A program made the position numbers and the translations under genes. Shown here one piece after another: positions 42,073 to 51,105 of a stretch of 64,000 bases of DNA. The DNA is taken from positions 6,321 to 70,320 of the forward strand of contig JBKHDD010000007.1 of NCBI GenBank assembly GCA_046541515.1, read 5' to 3'. Positions within the stretch are counted from its first letter, which is position 1. The number at the start of each line of letters is the position of its first letter. The notes under the pieces were generated by a model. That model saw nothing but the letters and a program-made list of their open reading frames with translations. It was not told where the DNA came from and made no database searches. The stretch comes from CAYFVR01 sp046541515. Its GTDB lineage: Bacteria > Desulfobacterota > Desulfobacteria > Desulfobacterales > Desulfococcaceae.

Positions 42073-42744
42073 ATGTGCCGATCGATTTTTTACAAGGAAT
42101 TCATCAAGCTGCGATGGACATGGATGATTCTGGCCCTGCTCAACGCGGCGCTCATGGCCTACGTGTTCGTGGAAATCCGCCGCCTCTTCACCCTGGACCA
42201 TCCGGAGGTGGTCTGGTACCGGGCCTTGCACCTGGGGCAGGTTCATTTCGGCGCCATGAAATTCGCGCCCACGCTCACCGGGATTTTTCTGGCCTTTTTG
42301 CAATTTCTTCCGGAAATGCGGGAGGAACGGCTCCGGCTTTCCTTGCACCTTCCGGTTCCGCCCGCCCGAATGGTGCTGACCCATGTGCTGGCGGGCCTCG
42401 CCGCGGGAGGGGTGCTCATCCTGCTGGATGGGTTGTTGCTGGGGCTCATCTTCAAAATGTACTACCCCTGGGAAGGGGTGGTTTTCGCCCTGACCGCCGC
42501 GCTCCCCTGGTTCATGGCCGGATTCACCGCCTATCTGGGCATCACCCTGGGCCTGCTGGAACCCAACCTCCGGCGAAGGGTGTTCAATCTTCTCCTGGCC
42601 GCCGGGGTGACCGGACTCTTCCTGCTGCGGATCGCGCCGGGCGGATACACGCCCGCACTGGGCCCGCTGGGGTTCGCCGCCGCGCTGATGATTCCGGCCG
42701 TCCTGGTTCCCGCCTACCATTTTCGTCTGCGGAGGGCGTCCTGA
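42073..42744 (+). CDS. ABC transporter membrane protein
   Basis: 223 residues with six hydrophobic helices: WMILALLNAALMAYVFVE, LTGIFLAFLQFLP, MVLTHVLAGLAAGGVLILLD, and three more. Topology matches an ABC-2-like half permease. Starts one base after the ATPase gene and ends overlapping the DUF4857 gene (TGATG). Substrate unknown. Confidence 0.75.
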   Translation: MCRSIFYKEFIKLRWTWMILALLNAALMAYVFVEIRRLFTLDHPEVVWYRALHLGQVHFGAMKFAPTLTGIFLAFLQFLPEMREERLRLSLHLPVPPARMVLTHVLAGLAAGGVLILLDGLLLGLIFKMYYPWEGVVFALTAALPWFMAGFTAYLGITLGLLEPNLRRRVFNLLLAAGVTGLFLLRIAPGGYTPALGPLGFAAALMIPAVLVPAYHFRLRRAS

Positions 42745-44021
42745 TGCGAACCGTCGCGGCCGCTTGTTTGATCCTGCTGGCCGTCCTTGCGGCGGCCGTC
42801 TACCTGCCGGCGCTGTATGGAAAGCTGTTTTACGAACGCGTTCGAAAAACCCATCTGTTTTACAGCCCGGTCACCGAGGGGTTTGTTTACAAGGAAAAAA
42901 TCCTGGGCGAGCCTCCGCCGGAGGCCTTCGCCAAGGCGGAGGACCACCACGCCGAGACCGCCTATCGGGACGAAGACGGCCGCTGGTACACCCGCCGGGA
43001 ATTCGAAGAGCGGCTGCCGTTCATCTATTACAAAAATATGGAGATTTGGGGACGCCTGCCCCTCCAACTGAACGGCCGGACGCTGGACAAGGAAACCATC
43101 CAGGCGAATCGGCAGGTGCTGGAACTTCGATCCGGCCAAATTCGGGACCGCCGGCCCGAAGTGCCCCTGTGGCCGCTGCTGGAGTCCAATCCCGGCCAGG
43201 CCCGGCTGGTGTTCCCCGCCGACCGATTCCGCATGACCCGGGACGCCATGGTCTTCGTCAACGCCGACACCAACGCCGTGGACCCCGAATTGACCCGATT
43301 CTTCACCGAAGCCCTGCGGGCCGAAGGGTTCGACTTCCCGGCCCGGTCGGTCCACGGGAAGTTCACCGTGCTGAAGCCCTTCGACGAAGGGGTGTTCATC
43401 GTGGACGCCGATCATGAGGTCTTCCACGTCAAGCGGGTGGACGACCGGCCCCGGGTGGTCCGGACCCCCATCGACCCGGCCATCCAAACGCGGCACATTC
43501 AGGTGTCGGAAAACCAGCGACGGGAATTTTTCGGCCTTCTGCTGGGCGAAGCCGGCGACCTGTATCTGCTGACCTGCGACGACTATCGGCTCATCCAGAT
43601 GCCGTTGACGAACTACGTTCCCGACCGGATGGACTTCAAGCTCATCCTCAACCCGCTGTACCGGACCGCCATCTATTCCGACGAACGGGTAATCCGGGCG
43701 GTGGCCATGGACCTCGACTACCGTCCCATCGACCGGTACACCCACGTTATGGCCGCCGGCAAGCGGACCCCGGCCCACTGGGTTCAGGATCTCCTATTTC
43801 CGTTTTCGGTGGAATTGGCCGAACCGGCCGGCGGCTACCTCCGGCTAAGGGTCGATCTCGGCGGCTGGATTTCCCTGGCGGGCATGGCCTTGTGTCTTCT
43901 GGGATTCGGCGCCTGGAAAAAAATCCGGGAGGGGCGGCTTCCCGGCCTCGCGGAAGCCGCGCTGGTGGGCGTTGGCGGGGTCTACGGCCTGCTGGCGGTT
44001 CAGTGGGTGGAATCGGATTAG
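42744..44021 (+). CDS. DUF4857-type membrane protein
   Basis: 425 residues. One N-terminal helix (AACLILLAVLAAAVYLPALY), a large soluble domain (residues 30-355) and two C-terminal helices (ISLAGMALCLLGFGAW, AALVGVGGVYGLLAVQW). It resembles proteins annotated DUF4857 that occur beside ABC and DUF4198 genes in anaerobes. A role as accessory of the ABC transporter is inferred from the one-base overlap. Confidence 0.65.
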   Translation: MRTVAAACLILLAVLAAAVYLPALYGKLFYERVRKTHLFYSPVTEGFVYKEKILGEPPPEAFAKAEDHHAETAYRDEDGRWYTRREFEERLPFIYYKNMEIWGRLPLQLNGRTLDKETIQANRQVLELRSGQIRDRRPEVPLWPLLESNPGQARLVFPADRFRMTRDAMVFVNADTNAVDPELTRFFTEALRAEGFDFPARSVHGKFTVLKPFDEGVFIVDADHEVFHVKRVDDRPRVVRTPIDPAIQTRHIQVSENQRREFFGLLLGEAGDLYLLTCDDYRLIQMPLTNYVPDRMDFKLILNPLYRTAIYSDERVIRAVAMDLDYRPIDRYTHVMAAGKRTPAHWVQDLLFPFSVELAEPAGGYLRLRVDLGGWISLAGMALCLLGFGAWKKIREGRLPGLAEAALVGVGGVYGLLAVQWVESD

Positions 44022-44131
44022 CCGACGGGTCCCGAAGCCCTCGCTTCCGGCCACGCCGGATAGGGACCCCGGCGGGGTCGCCGGGTCGGGGCGGTTCCGG
44101 TTGCGGTTTTCGGCGTTCCGCGAAATTTTCC

Positions 44132-44160
44132 TTGACAAAAACAAGGACGACCGATAGGAA
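44132..44160 (+). promoter_or_regulatory. predicted sigma-70 promoter of feoAB
   Basis: TTGACA (44132-44137), 17-bp spacer, TAGGAA (44155-44160). An iron-regulator box lies 24 bp downstream. Confidence 0.5.
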
Positions 44161-44184
44161 AACAGTTCGATTTGAATAGACGCA

Positions 44185-44199
44185 TCTAACATAGTTGGC
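44185..44199. promoter_or_regulatory. putative iron-regulator box (feoAB)
   Basis: TCTAACATAGTTGGC, a member of the five-copy motif, placed between the predicted promoter and feoA. FeoAB is a classical iron-repressed operon, which supports an iron link for the motif. Confidence 0.5.
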
Positions 44200-44302
44200 G
44201 GGCTTCCCGTTTGTTCCCCTCCCAATTTGGCGTCATACGGGGAAGGGAAGGGCGGCCGAAACCGCTCTCACCTGCCGGCCGACGCATACCAAGGAGAATC
44301 CC

Positions 44303-44584
44303 ATGTTCTGGAAACGCCGAAACGGTCGCGGAAAAAACGCCCTCACCCGAGGGCTTGCCATTCCTTCCCTTACGCAGCTCAAATCCGGCGAACGAGCCGA
44401 GGTGTGCGGCATTTCCGCCGGCGCCAAGGCCCGGGTTCGGCTCGCCTCCCTGGGATTGATTCCCGGGTCCAGGCTTCAAGTGGTGGCCAACTCCGGCGTC
44501 GGCCCGCTTCTGCTTTCCGTGGGCGAAAGCCGCCTCATGGTGGAACGCGGGGTCGCCGAAAAAGTCGAGGTGCGGAAGCCCTAA
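44303..44584 (+). CDS. feoA: FeoA ferrous-iron transport accessory protein
   Basis: 93 residues from ATG 44303 behind AAGGAG. The SH3-like FeoA core covers residues 20-90: LTQLKSGERAEVCGI, VRLASLGLIPGS and ESRLMVERGVAEKVEV. The first 18 residues are a basic extension. Acts with FeoB in ferrous iron uptake. Confidence 0.9.
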   Translation: MFWKRRNGRGKNALTRGLAIPSLTQLKSGERAEVCGISAGAKARVRLASLGLIPGSRLQVVANSGVGPLLLSVGESRLMVERGVAEKVEVRKP

Positions 44585-44727
44585 CCGACTTCCCAATATC
44601 CATACCGCCGCCCCGGCTCTTCCCCGGACGACCGAATGACCTCGGCCTCCGGCAAACGTGTCGCGGGCGGGCACGGGTGCGGCCGCCGATATCCCGGCGG
44701 CCGTTCTTCGCTCCGGGAAAAGAGTTT

Positions 44728-47271
44728 ATGTCCGACAATCATCTCGTGGCCCTGGCGGGCCAGCCCAACGCGGGCAAATCCACAATTTTCAATCTTCTGA
44801 CCGGCGTCCGGCAGCACGTCGCCAACTACCCCGGCGTCACCGTGGAAAAGAAGACCGGATTTTTCCGCATCGACGACGACAACGTCATGCTGGTGGACCT
44901 GCCGGGGACCTACAGCCTGACCTCCTATTCGCTGGAGGAACGGGTCGCCCGGGATTTCATCCTGCAAGACCGGCCGTCGTTGGTGGTCAACGTGGCCGAC
45001 GCCTCCAACCTGCCCCGCCATCTGTTCCTCACGTTTCAGCTTCTGGAAATGGGCGTGCCCGTTGTCGTGGCGATGAACATGATGGACGTGGCGGAGGCCC
45101 GGGGCCTGACGATCGACGCGGACGCGCTTTCGGAGAAACTCGGCGCGCCCGCGGTGCCCATGGTGGGACGCAAGGGCGTGGGAAAGGAGGAGCTCCGCCA
45201 GGCCCTGTCGGATCGACTTTCGAGCCAACAAGATTTCGCTCCGCCCCAAATCGACTACGGCGACCTGGAGCCGGAAATCGAGGCGTTGGAGCGGACCCTT
45301 GGGGAAGGCGTGGTCCCCGGCGTCCAAACCCGCTGGGTGGCCGTGAAGCTGCTGGAAGGAGACGAGGGGGTCCGGGATTTGATCCTGTCGGCCCATCCCG
45401 AGGCCCGCGAAACGCTGGCGGGGGTGGAAGGGGTTCGCAGGGAATTCGGCGAACGGACCGGAATGCCGACCGAGCAGTTCATCGAAAAACGGCGCTACGA
45501 GGCCGCCAAAGCCATCGCCGAATCCTGCATTGTCGCCCCGGAGGAAGGCGCCCCCACGCGGTCGGACCGGATCGATTCCGTGATCTGCCACCGGATTTGG
45601 GGCTACCCCATTTTGTTTGTGGTGATGTATCTGATGTACTATCTCTCCATCGAATGGGGCTACAAAATCACGGAGTACACCTGGCCGATTCTCGCCTGGG
45701 GCCGGGAGACCATCGCCGCGTTTCTGCCGATGGAAGGATTTATCGAGGATCCGGCGCTTCGGGACCTGATCCTTTGGCTGGTGGACAGCGTCAACGCGTT
45801 GCTGAATTACGTTCCCATCTTCCTGATTCTTTTCGCCTATATCGCCTTCCTCGAAGACCTGGGCTACATGCCTCGCATGGCCTTTCTGCTGGACGCCTTT
45901 TTCCGCCGCTACGGCCTGCACGGGCAGTCCACCCTGCCGCTGGTTCTGGGCGGCGTGTACGTGGGGGGCTGCGCCGTCCCCGGCATCATGGCCTGCCGGG
46001 CCGTCCCGGACGAACGGGCCCGTCTGGCCACCATTCTCGTGGTGCCGATGATGAACTGCCTCGCCAAAGTCCCGCTCTACGTGCTGCTCATCGGCATCTA
46101 CTTTGCCTCCCACAAGGGGCCGGCGATGTTTTTCATCGCCACCATCACCGTCCTCCTGGCCCTGACCACCGCCAAGCTGCTGAACCTGACGGTGCTTCGG
46201 GAAAAGGAGTCGGCGCCCTTCATTCTGGAGATGCCGCCCTACCACATCCCCACGGCGGCGGGCGTTCTTCGCCGTTCCGCGGAGCGGGTCTGGATGTACG
46301 TGCGCAAAATCACCACCGTGGTCGCCGCCGTGGCCGTCATCCTCTGGGTGCTGATGCGGTTTCCCGGGGCGCCCGACCAGACCATGACGGCCCTGGATGC
46401 CCAGGCGGAGCAAGGGCGGAACCAGTTCATCGAACTGGCCGCGAAATCCGGTTACGGCGATTCGTTTCAAGACGCCGGGGACATCAACGCCTTCTTCGAT
46501 TTCGCCCGGCGCTACAAAAAAAGCCGGGCCGGCGTGACGAATCAATCCCGGGCAGAGGAGATCGACGACGGTTTTCAGGCGGAAAACGCCGCCTTTTTCT
46601 CCGTGCTCAAACGCCGAGGCGGCCCGGAAGTTCGGCGACTTGCCCGGGAGTACAACAAATTGCGCCGTACGCGCCTGACCGTTCGGAAAGAAGCCAAGGA
46701 TGCCACCCTTCAAAGCAGTTTCCTGGGCCGAATCGGCCGATGGCTGGAACCGGCGACCCAATACGCCGGGTTCAACTGGCGGGTGAACATCGCCCTCCTG
46801 TCCGCCTTGGCGGCCAAGGAAAATACCGTGGCCACCCTGGGAGCGTTGTATCAGCCCCAAGAGGAAGCGGATGAAGAAATGGCGGCGGAGAGCCAAACCG
46901 CCGCTCCCGAAACCGGCGCGGCGGCCCTGGAGCAGCGAATGGCAGAGCAGGAGGAGGGCTTCACGCCGCTCCACGCCTTGGCGCTCATGCTGTTCATGGC
47001 GCTCTATCCGCCCTGCATGGCCGCGACCATGGTCGTCAAGATCCAGTCCGGGGCCTGGAAATGGATGGTTTTTTCCCTGGTGTACATGATCTGTCTGGGG
47101 GCGGTGGTCGCGCTCCTGGTTTTTTCCGGCGGCCAGGCGTTGGGCCTGACCGGCCTGGAGGCCATGGGCTGGTTTTACGGGCTTGCGCTGGCGGCGACCG
47201 TCGTCACCGGCTTGGTTGAGCCCCAGCCCACCGACGAACCCCAGCGGCCGCTGGTGGAAGTGTCCAAATAG
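44728..47271 (+). CDS. feoB: FeoB ferrous-iron transporter
   Basis: 847 residues, somewhat longer than usual (about 770). The N-terminal G domain has GQPNAGKST, the switch DLPGTYSL, MNMMDVAE and the SxR-like MVGRKGVGK. A GDI linker is followed by about nine transmembrane helices with the gate Cys motifs GGVYVGGCAVPGIMA and MNCLAKVPLYV. An extra 130-residue soluble insertion sits at about 550-680 between helices. Start ATG 44728 has only a weak site (AAGAG). A 1288-codon frame on the opposite strand is a shadow. Confidence 0.93.
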   Translation: MSDNHLVALAGQPNAGKSTIFNLLTGVRQHVANYPGVTVEKKTGFFRIDDDNVMLVDLPGTYSLTSYSLEERVARDFILQDRPSLVVNVADASNLPRHLFLTFQLLEMGVPVVVAMNMMDVAEARGLTIDADALSEKLGAPAVPMVGRKGVGKEELRQALSDRLSSQQDFAPPQIDYGDLEPEIEALERTLGEGVVPGVQTRWVAVKLLEGDEGVRDLILSAHPEARETLAGVEGVRREFGERTGMPTEQFIEKRRYEAAKAIAESCIVAPEEGAPTRSDRIDSVICHRIWGYPILFVVMYLMYYLSIEWGYKITEYTWPILAWGRETIAAFLPMEGFIEDPALRDLILWLVDSVNALLNYVPIFLILFAYIAFLEDLGYMPRMAFLLDAFFRRYGLHGQSTLPLVLGGVYVGGCAVPGIMACRAVPDERARLATILVVPMMNCLAKVPLYVLLIGIYFASHKGPAMFFIATITVLLALTTAKLLNLTVLREKESAPFILEMPPYHIPTAAGVLRRSAERVWMYVRKITTVVAAVAVILWVLMRFPGAPDQTMTALDAQAEQGRNQFIELAAKSGYGDSFQDAGDINAFFDFARRYKKSRAGVTNQSRAEEIDDGFQAENAAFFSVLKRRGGPEVRRLAREYNKLRRTRLTVRKEAKDATLQSSFLGRIGRWLEPATQYAGFNWRVNIALLSALAAKENTVATLGALYQPQEEADEEMAAESQTAAPETGAAALEQRMAEQEEGFTPLHALALMLFMALYPPCMAATMVVKIQSGAWKWMVFSLVYMICLGAVVALLVFSGGQALGLTGLEAMGWFYGLALAATVVTGLVEPQPTDEPQRPLVEVSK

Positions 47272-47910
47272 CGTCCCCGGGGGAAGGCGATCGCTCCCGC
47301 CTCCCCCTTTTTCCAACGCATTCCCCCAGGTTCTCTCCGTCCCTCGGAGAGCGCCGCCCCCTCCCCGTGGTTCCATCGGTCCCCCTCGCTCCCCCCGAGG
47401 CGGACCGTTTCCCCCCCCCGCGGCTCCATCGGTCCCCCTCGTTCTCGCCGAGGGGGACCTCTCCCTTTTCGCGGTCTCCCCACCACTCCCTTGGGGAACG
47501 TTCAGCGGCTTTGGGCCGGAAACGTCGTTGCTCCCCGCACCGCCGTTCCACGACGAACCGCGGCGCCGGTCCCCCCCCACTTTTCCCGCCTCCCTCCCAA
47601 AAAATACCAGCGGCTTGCCGCCTTTCACCGTTCCACGGATGGCCGGAACGCACCACCGGGACGGATTCGTTCGCCGCCCGCGGGCCGGGGCAAAGACCGC
47701 CCCAAGGAAAAATTTGGCCCATTTTTCCCATCCGCCTGGATTCCCCGCAATCCATTCCGCCTTGACGCCTGTTCCGTTTCCGTGATACCGATAGCAAAAT
47801 AAAATTTGATAAATCTCATAACCATCTCGCCGCGCTCCTCCGGCGGCTTCGCCCCCGGACAAAACACGGCAGATCGCCGGGAGAAGCGCCCGAGCGTCCG
47901 GACCGATAAA
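47272..47910. other. intergenic region with C-rich repeats
   Basis: About 640 bp without a credible gene. The segment 47369-47462 contains two direct copies of G(T/C)TCCATCGGTCCCCCTCG, 54 bp apart, each followed by a CGAGG inverted arm. Very pyrimidine-rich on the plus strand. Frames on both strands are low-complexity shadows. Confidence 0.5.
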
Positions 47911-48480
47911 ATGGAAAGCGCGCCCATGGTCCCCAGAAAAACGGACGAATCCCGGGAAAAGCCCCTGACCACCGTCATGGAGGACTACCTGGAAGCGATT
48001 TACGAGCTGGATCAGCGACGGCAGGCGATTCGGGTGAAAGACATTGCCCGGGAAATGGACGTCAAAATGCCGTCCGTCTCCAGCATGCTGAAAAACTTGC
48101 GGGACCGCGGACTGGTTCATTACCAGCGATACGAGTACGTGGAACTGACGCCGGAAGGCGCCGAGGTGGGCCGGGAAATGCGCCGGCGGCACCGGATTTT
48201 GAAAAAATTTCTCGTTGAAATCCTTCAAATCCCGCCCAAAACCGCCGACGACGAGGCCTGCCGGATGGAACACGCCCTGAGCGCGGAAACCTTGGACAGC
48301 CTCACCGATTTCATGGCCTTCATCCAAAGCTGCCCTCGGGCGGGGGAAAGCTGGCTTCAATTTTTCAAGGAATACCGGGAGAGCGGTCGAAACCCGGAAG
48401 CCTGCGCCCGGCATGCCGAGAATTTCACCTGCGAGTTCCAGCGCCATGTGGATTCCCTGAAGAAATCCGTCGAATCCTGA
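47911..48480 (+). CDS. DtxR/MntR-family metal-dependent repressor (2)
   Basis: 189 residues from ATG 47911 (47926 is possible). Residues 20-80 form the winged helix-turn-helix (RVKDIAREMDVKMPSVSSML) and 90-160 the metal/dimer domain (RRHRILKKFLVEIL, DDEACRMEHAL, CPRAGESW). Strong similarity to the repressor at 38538 in ECRMEH and CPRAG blocks indicates paralogues. No SH3 domain. It follows feoB and is a candidate regulator of the ferrosome-like locus. Confidence 0.87.
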   Translation: MESAPMVPRKTDESREKPLTTVMEDYLEAIYELDQRRQAIRVKDIAREMDVKMPSVSSMLKNLRDRGLVHYQRYEYVELTPEGAEVGREMRRRHRILKKFLVEILQIPPKTADDEACRMEHALSAETLDSLTDFMAFIQSCPRAGESWLQFFKEYRESGRNPEACARHAENFTCEFQRHVDSLKKSVES

Positions 48481-48729
48481 CCGGGAGAGAAAACCGGCGA
48501 CTTCGGGAAATGGGAAGAGAAAAACGGAGCCGCCGGGGGGGCGGCGACCCCGTTGAGTTCATCGCGTCCGGGCGGGCCGGCGGGAGGAGAGTCGCCGGAA
48601 TGGACGCGACGGGGGGGAGAAACGGAAGGGAACGGGCGCGAACCGGCCGGACTCGGGCGTCGGGGGATGCGCCATGGGAGCCGCCCGACCGGTTTCGGTC
48701 CCCCGCTCCCTTCCGAGGGGGAAGTTGGG

Positions 48730-49179
48730 TCAATTTACGGCTTCGGCCACCGATTTCGCCCAATCCAGGATTTCGCCCGCCGAATCGGCGGGATCGCCCT
48801 CAATCTTTAATCCATCCGCCGCCAGTTTGCCGCCCGTTTTTTCGATCAATTCTTCCAGATAATCGACCGAGCCGCAAAAGTGCTCGTAGTCGCTGTCGCC
48901 GGGCGCGAACACCGCGTAGGCCTTGCCGTTCAAGGTCAATCCTTCCATCGCTTCCGCGAAATCCACGAAATCCTCCTGCAATTCAATTTCATCGTCGCCG
49001 TAGGCGGGGCAGCCCAGGAGAACGATGTCGTGGGGACCGTTGAGTTCGGCCGCATCGGCGTCGGTCACGTTTTTCAGCTCCGTCTCCAGGCCCGCCCCGT
49101 CCAGCCCTTTTTGAACGATTTCCGCCATGGATTCGGTGTTGCCGGTGGTGCTGCCAAAAATGATCAGTGCCTTTTTCAT
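48730..49179 (-). CDS. flavodoxin (short-chain)
   Basis: 149 residues. ALIIFGSTTGNTESMAEIV is the FMN phosphate loop; LLGCPAYGDDEIELQEDF and FAPGDSDYEHFCGSVD are the two flavin-flanking loops typical of Desulfovibrio flavodoxin. Strongly acidic. Flavodoxin replaces ferredoxin under iron limitation, which fits the iron-gene surroundings. AAGGAAACCC precedes the ATG. Confidence 0.93.
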   Translation of the reverse strand: MKKALIIFGSTTGNTESMAEIVQKGLDGAGLETELKNVTDADAAELNGPHDIVLLGCPAYGDDEIELQEDFVDFAEAMEGLTLNGKAYAVFAPGDSDYEHFCGSVDYLEELIEKTGGKLAADGLKIEGDPADSAGEILDWAKSVAEAVN

Positions 49180-49273
49180 GGGTTTCCTTCCTTGGTCCGC
49201 AGGACCCGGTGAAGCGTTATGGAACGCCGGTCGAAGAATTCCGAAGGTTTCGGGGGTTCCGCCGACCGGGGAA

Positions 49274-49984
49274 TTACGTCTTTTTTGCCAGGTGCGTGGT
49301 CAGCCCCTCTTCCGCTGGATCCACCGATTTCACGCTAAATCCGCCATAGATGGGAACGGTTCCCAGGATGTTCATGGCCTCCTGTTTGACGGGTTGAAAA
49401 GCGGCCTTTTCCGCCGCTCCGCCCGATTTGGCCGCGGTGCGGCGCTCGAAAAAATCCGGCGGAAACAAGTCGGCCAGGGCGGTCACCTTCCACGCGGCGG
49501 CGCCGTCCACGGGGATGAAATAGAAAACCGCGTCCGCCAGGGTCAGTTGGCCGTGCGGGGTCGCGTCTGAAAGAATCCAAACCCGGTCGTTGACCCAGCG
49601 AAGGGCGTCCACGAACAGCTCTTCGGTTCCGTCGGTGTTCCATCGGGCGGCGATTTCGAAATCGTCCATGGGCAGTCCGTCGGGATACCGAGCGGCAAAG
49701 GTTTCATCGGCCTCCAGGGCCTGGGCCGCGCGAAAGGCCAGTCGCTGGCAGAAGCATGCCTTGGTTCCCCCATCCGGCAACGGATCGCTGAGGGGGGTGT
49801 CGCCCCGACCGTAGACATGGGTGGTAACGGCGCCGTTCGCGGAAAGTATCCGCAGTTCATTATTTTGAATGTCCACCCGACCATCGGCGGAATCGTCGTC
49901 CGAGTCCCCGCACCCGGCCACAAGTCCCAGAACCAACGCCGAGAGCAAAACGGCCGCCCAACGGAATTTCCAATCACGTTGCAT
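49274..49984 (-). CDS. lipoprotein of unknown function, iron-box promoter
   Basis: 236 residues from ATG 49984 behind GGAGG. The signal peptide ends in a lipobox (LVLGLVAGC) followed by an Asp-rich stretch, consistent with outer-membrane or periplasmic anchoring. The mature part has a CFC pair (TKACFCQRLAFRAAQALE) and aromatic segments (ADAVFYFIPVDG). The Cys region faintly recalls FmdE-like domains, but I do not recognise the family. Two copies of the AACTTTTAGGC motif lie in its promoter region, so it is probably co-regulated with the operon upstream. Confidence 0.7.
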   Translation of the reverse strand: MQRDWKFRWAAVLLSALVLGLVAGCGDSDDDSADGRVDIQNNELRILSANGAVTTHVYGRGDTPLSDPLPDGGTKACFCQRLAFRAAQALEADETFAARYPDGLPMDDFEIAARWNTDGTEELFVDALRWVNDRVWILSDATPHGQLTLADAVFYFIPVDGAAAWKVTALADLFPPDFFERRTAAKSGGAAEKAAFQPVKQEAMNILGTVPIYGGFSVKSVDPAEEGLTTHLAKKT

Positions 49985-50158
49985 TTTTTTCCTCCATTGG
50001 AATTTTGGCGAAAAACGCTCGAACCATCCATATCCAGGTCGCGGCCTGGCTGAAGACCGCTTCGACGGCCCTGGGATTGCGGCGCGCTCGCCGCAAGACC
50101 GCGCGCCCTGGGCCGGTGTCGCTTTTTTTGGGTTTGGCGAAAGATAGGCATACCTTAT

Positions 50159-50292
50159 AAAATTAGGCAAGGCTAACTTTTAGGCCAAAAAAATTTGGAA
50201 TAATCCACCCTCCCTGGACCGATGTTGGTTTTTGCGGTCTATCTACAAGGTAGACGATCCTTGAAAAATTAGAATGGCCCAACTTTTAGGCT
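50159..50292. promoter_or_regulatory. tandem 28-bp operator-like blocks
   Basis: Two blocks, 50159-50186 and 50265-50292, share AAAATTAG, an 8-bp variable stretch, then AACTTTTAGGC, and are followed by A-rich AAAAATTT. They are spaced 106 bp apart in the promoter region of the lipoprotein gene. TTAG...CTAA palindromy is reminiscent of DtxR/IdeR operators. Confidence 0.5.
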
Positions 50293-50382
50293 AAAAAAAT
50301 TTATCGTTGCCGGCCCATTCTCATCGCATAATGAAATATCCATTCATAAGGAGGGCGGTCGCCGAAGCCTCCTTTTCGGGCT

Positions 50383-51105
50383 TCAGTTCCGCTCCCGCAC
50401 CCAAATATGACGGGCCTGGGGCGTTTCGAAAATCAGGCGCAACCCGTTGTTGGTGGAAATCACCACATGGCCCCGCGGACCCACGAAGACGTTTTGGCTG
50501 GGGGCCACCGATTCCAGCACCAGGGTTTTCCCGATGTCAATCCCGTGGCTCCGGATGGTCGCCTCGGCGCCCGGGCCGCACAGAAACGCCTCGACCTGAA
50601 AGGGTTCTCCGGGGGGAACCATGCAAAATTGAGTTTCCCGTTCCCCGGTTCGCCCCCACACTTTGCAAACCGTTCCTTCGGGAAGGCGAACCCGACTGGA
50701 ATCCTCCACGATCCGGGACAAATAGTCCATGGCGGGCAGGGCGCGGACGAACAGCACCCGGGCGTCCATCTCCAACCCCAGAAATTTCAGCGTCCGTTCC
50801 AGCATGGAACCGCAGGTAACGCCTTCGATATGGCCCGCGTCACCCCGGCGCATCTCGGCCAGCGGCACGCGCCGGTCGTCGTCCAGATGCACCACCACCT
50901 TGGCGCACATGCCCGGGGAGATCACGGCGTCGCCTTTGGGCCCCCGAACCCTCACGGTTTGCAACATGACCGTTTCGTCCAGCCGGTGGAACGAGGTTTC
51001 CTCGTCCAAACCCATGCGGGCCAGACGGTCCTCCAGGGCCGGATCCTCCACCCGAACCAGGCGGAGGGGACGGTCGATGGGCGCTTCGCTCAACGGGATG
51101 TACAT
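50383..51105 (-). CDS. protein with three FeoA-like domains
   Basis: 240 residues from ATG 51105, overlapping the ATPase gene by 16 bp. Three SH3-like FeoA repeats are visible: residues 3-75 (RLVRVEDPALEDRLARMGLD), 78-150 (PLAEMRRGDAGHIEGV...LKFLGLEMDARV) and 160-240 (IRSHGIDIGKTLVLESVAP). Each shows the L-x-x-x-G-(L/I) turn of FeoA. FeoA normally regulates FeoB; here the partner may be one of the two P1B ATPases. It is the last gene of the ferrosome-like operon. Confidence 0.75.
   Translation of the reverse strand: MYIPLSEAPIDRPLRLVRVEDPALEDRLARMGLDEETSFHRLDETVMLQTVRVRGPKGDAVISPGMCAKVVVHLDDDRRVPLAEMRRGDAGHIEGVTCGSMLERTLKFLGLEMDARVLFVRALPAMDYLSRIVEDSSRVRLPEGTVCKVWGRTGERETQFCMVPPGEPFQVEAFLCGPGAEATIRSHGIDIGKTLVLESVAPSQNVFVGPRGHVVISTNNGLRLIFETPQARHIWVRERN

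Noticed and set aside
44581..48447. 1288-codon minus-strand frame opposite feoB and the second DtxR gene
   Set aside because: Antisense shadow across two well-recognised genes and a repeat-rich spacer; no ribosome binding site and no domain.
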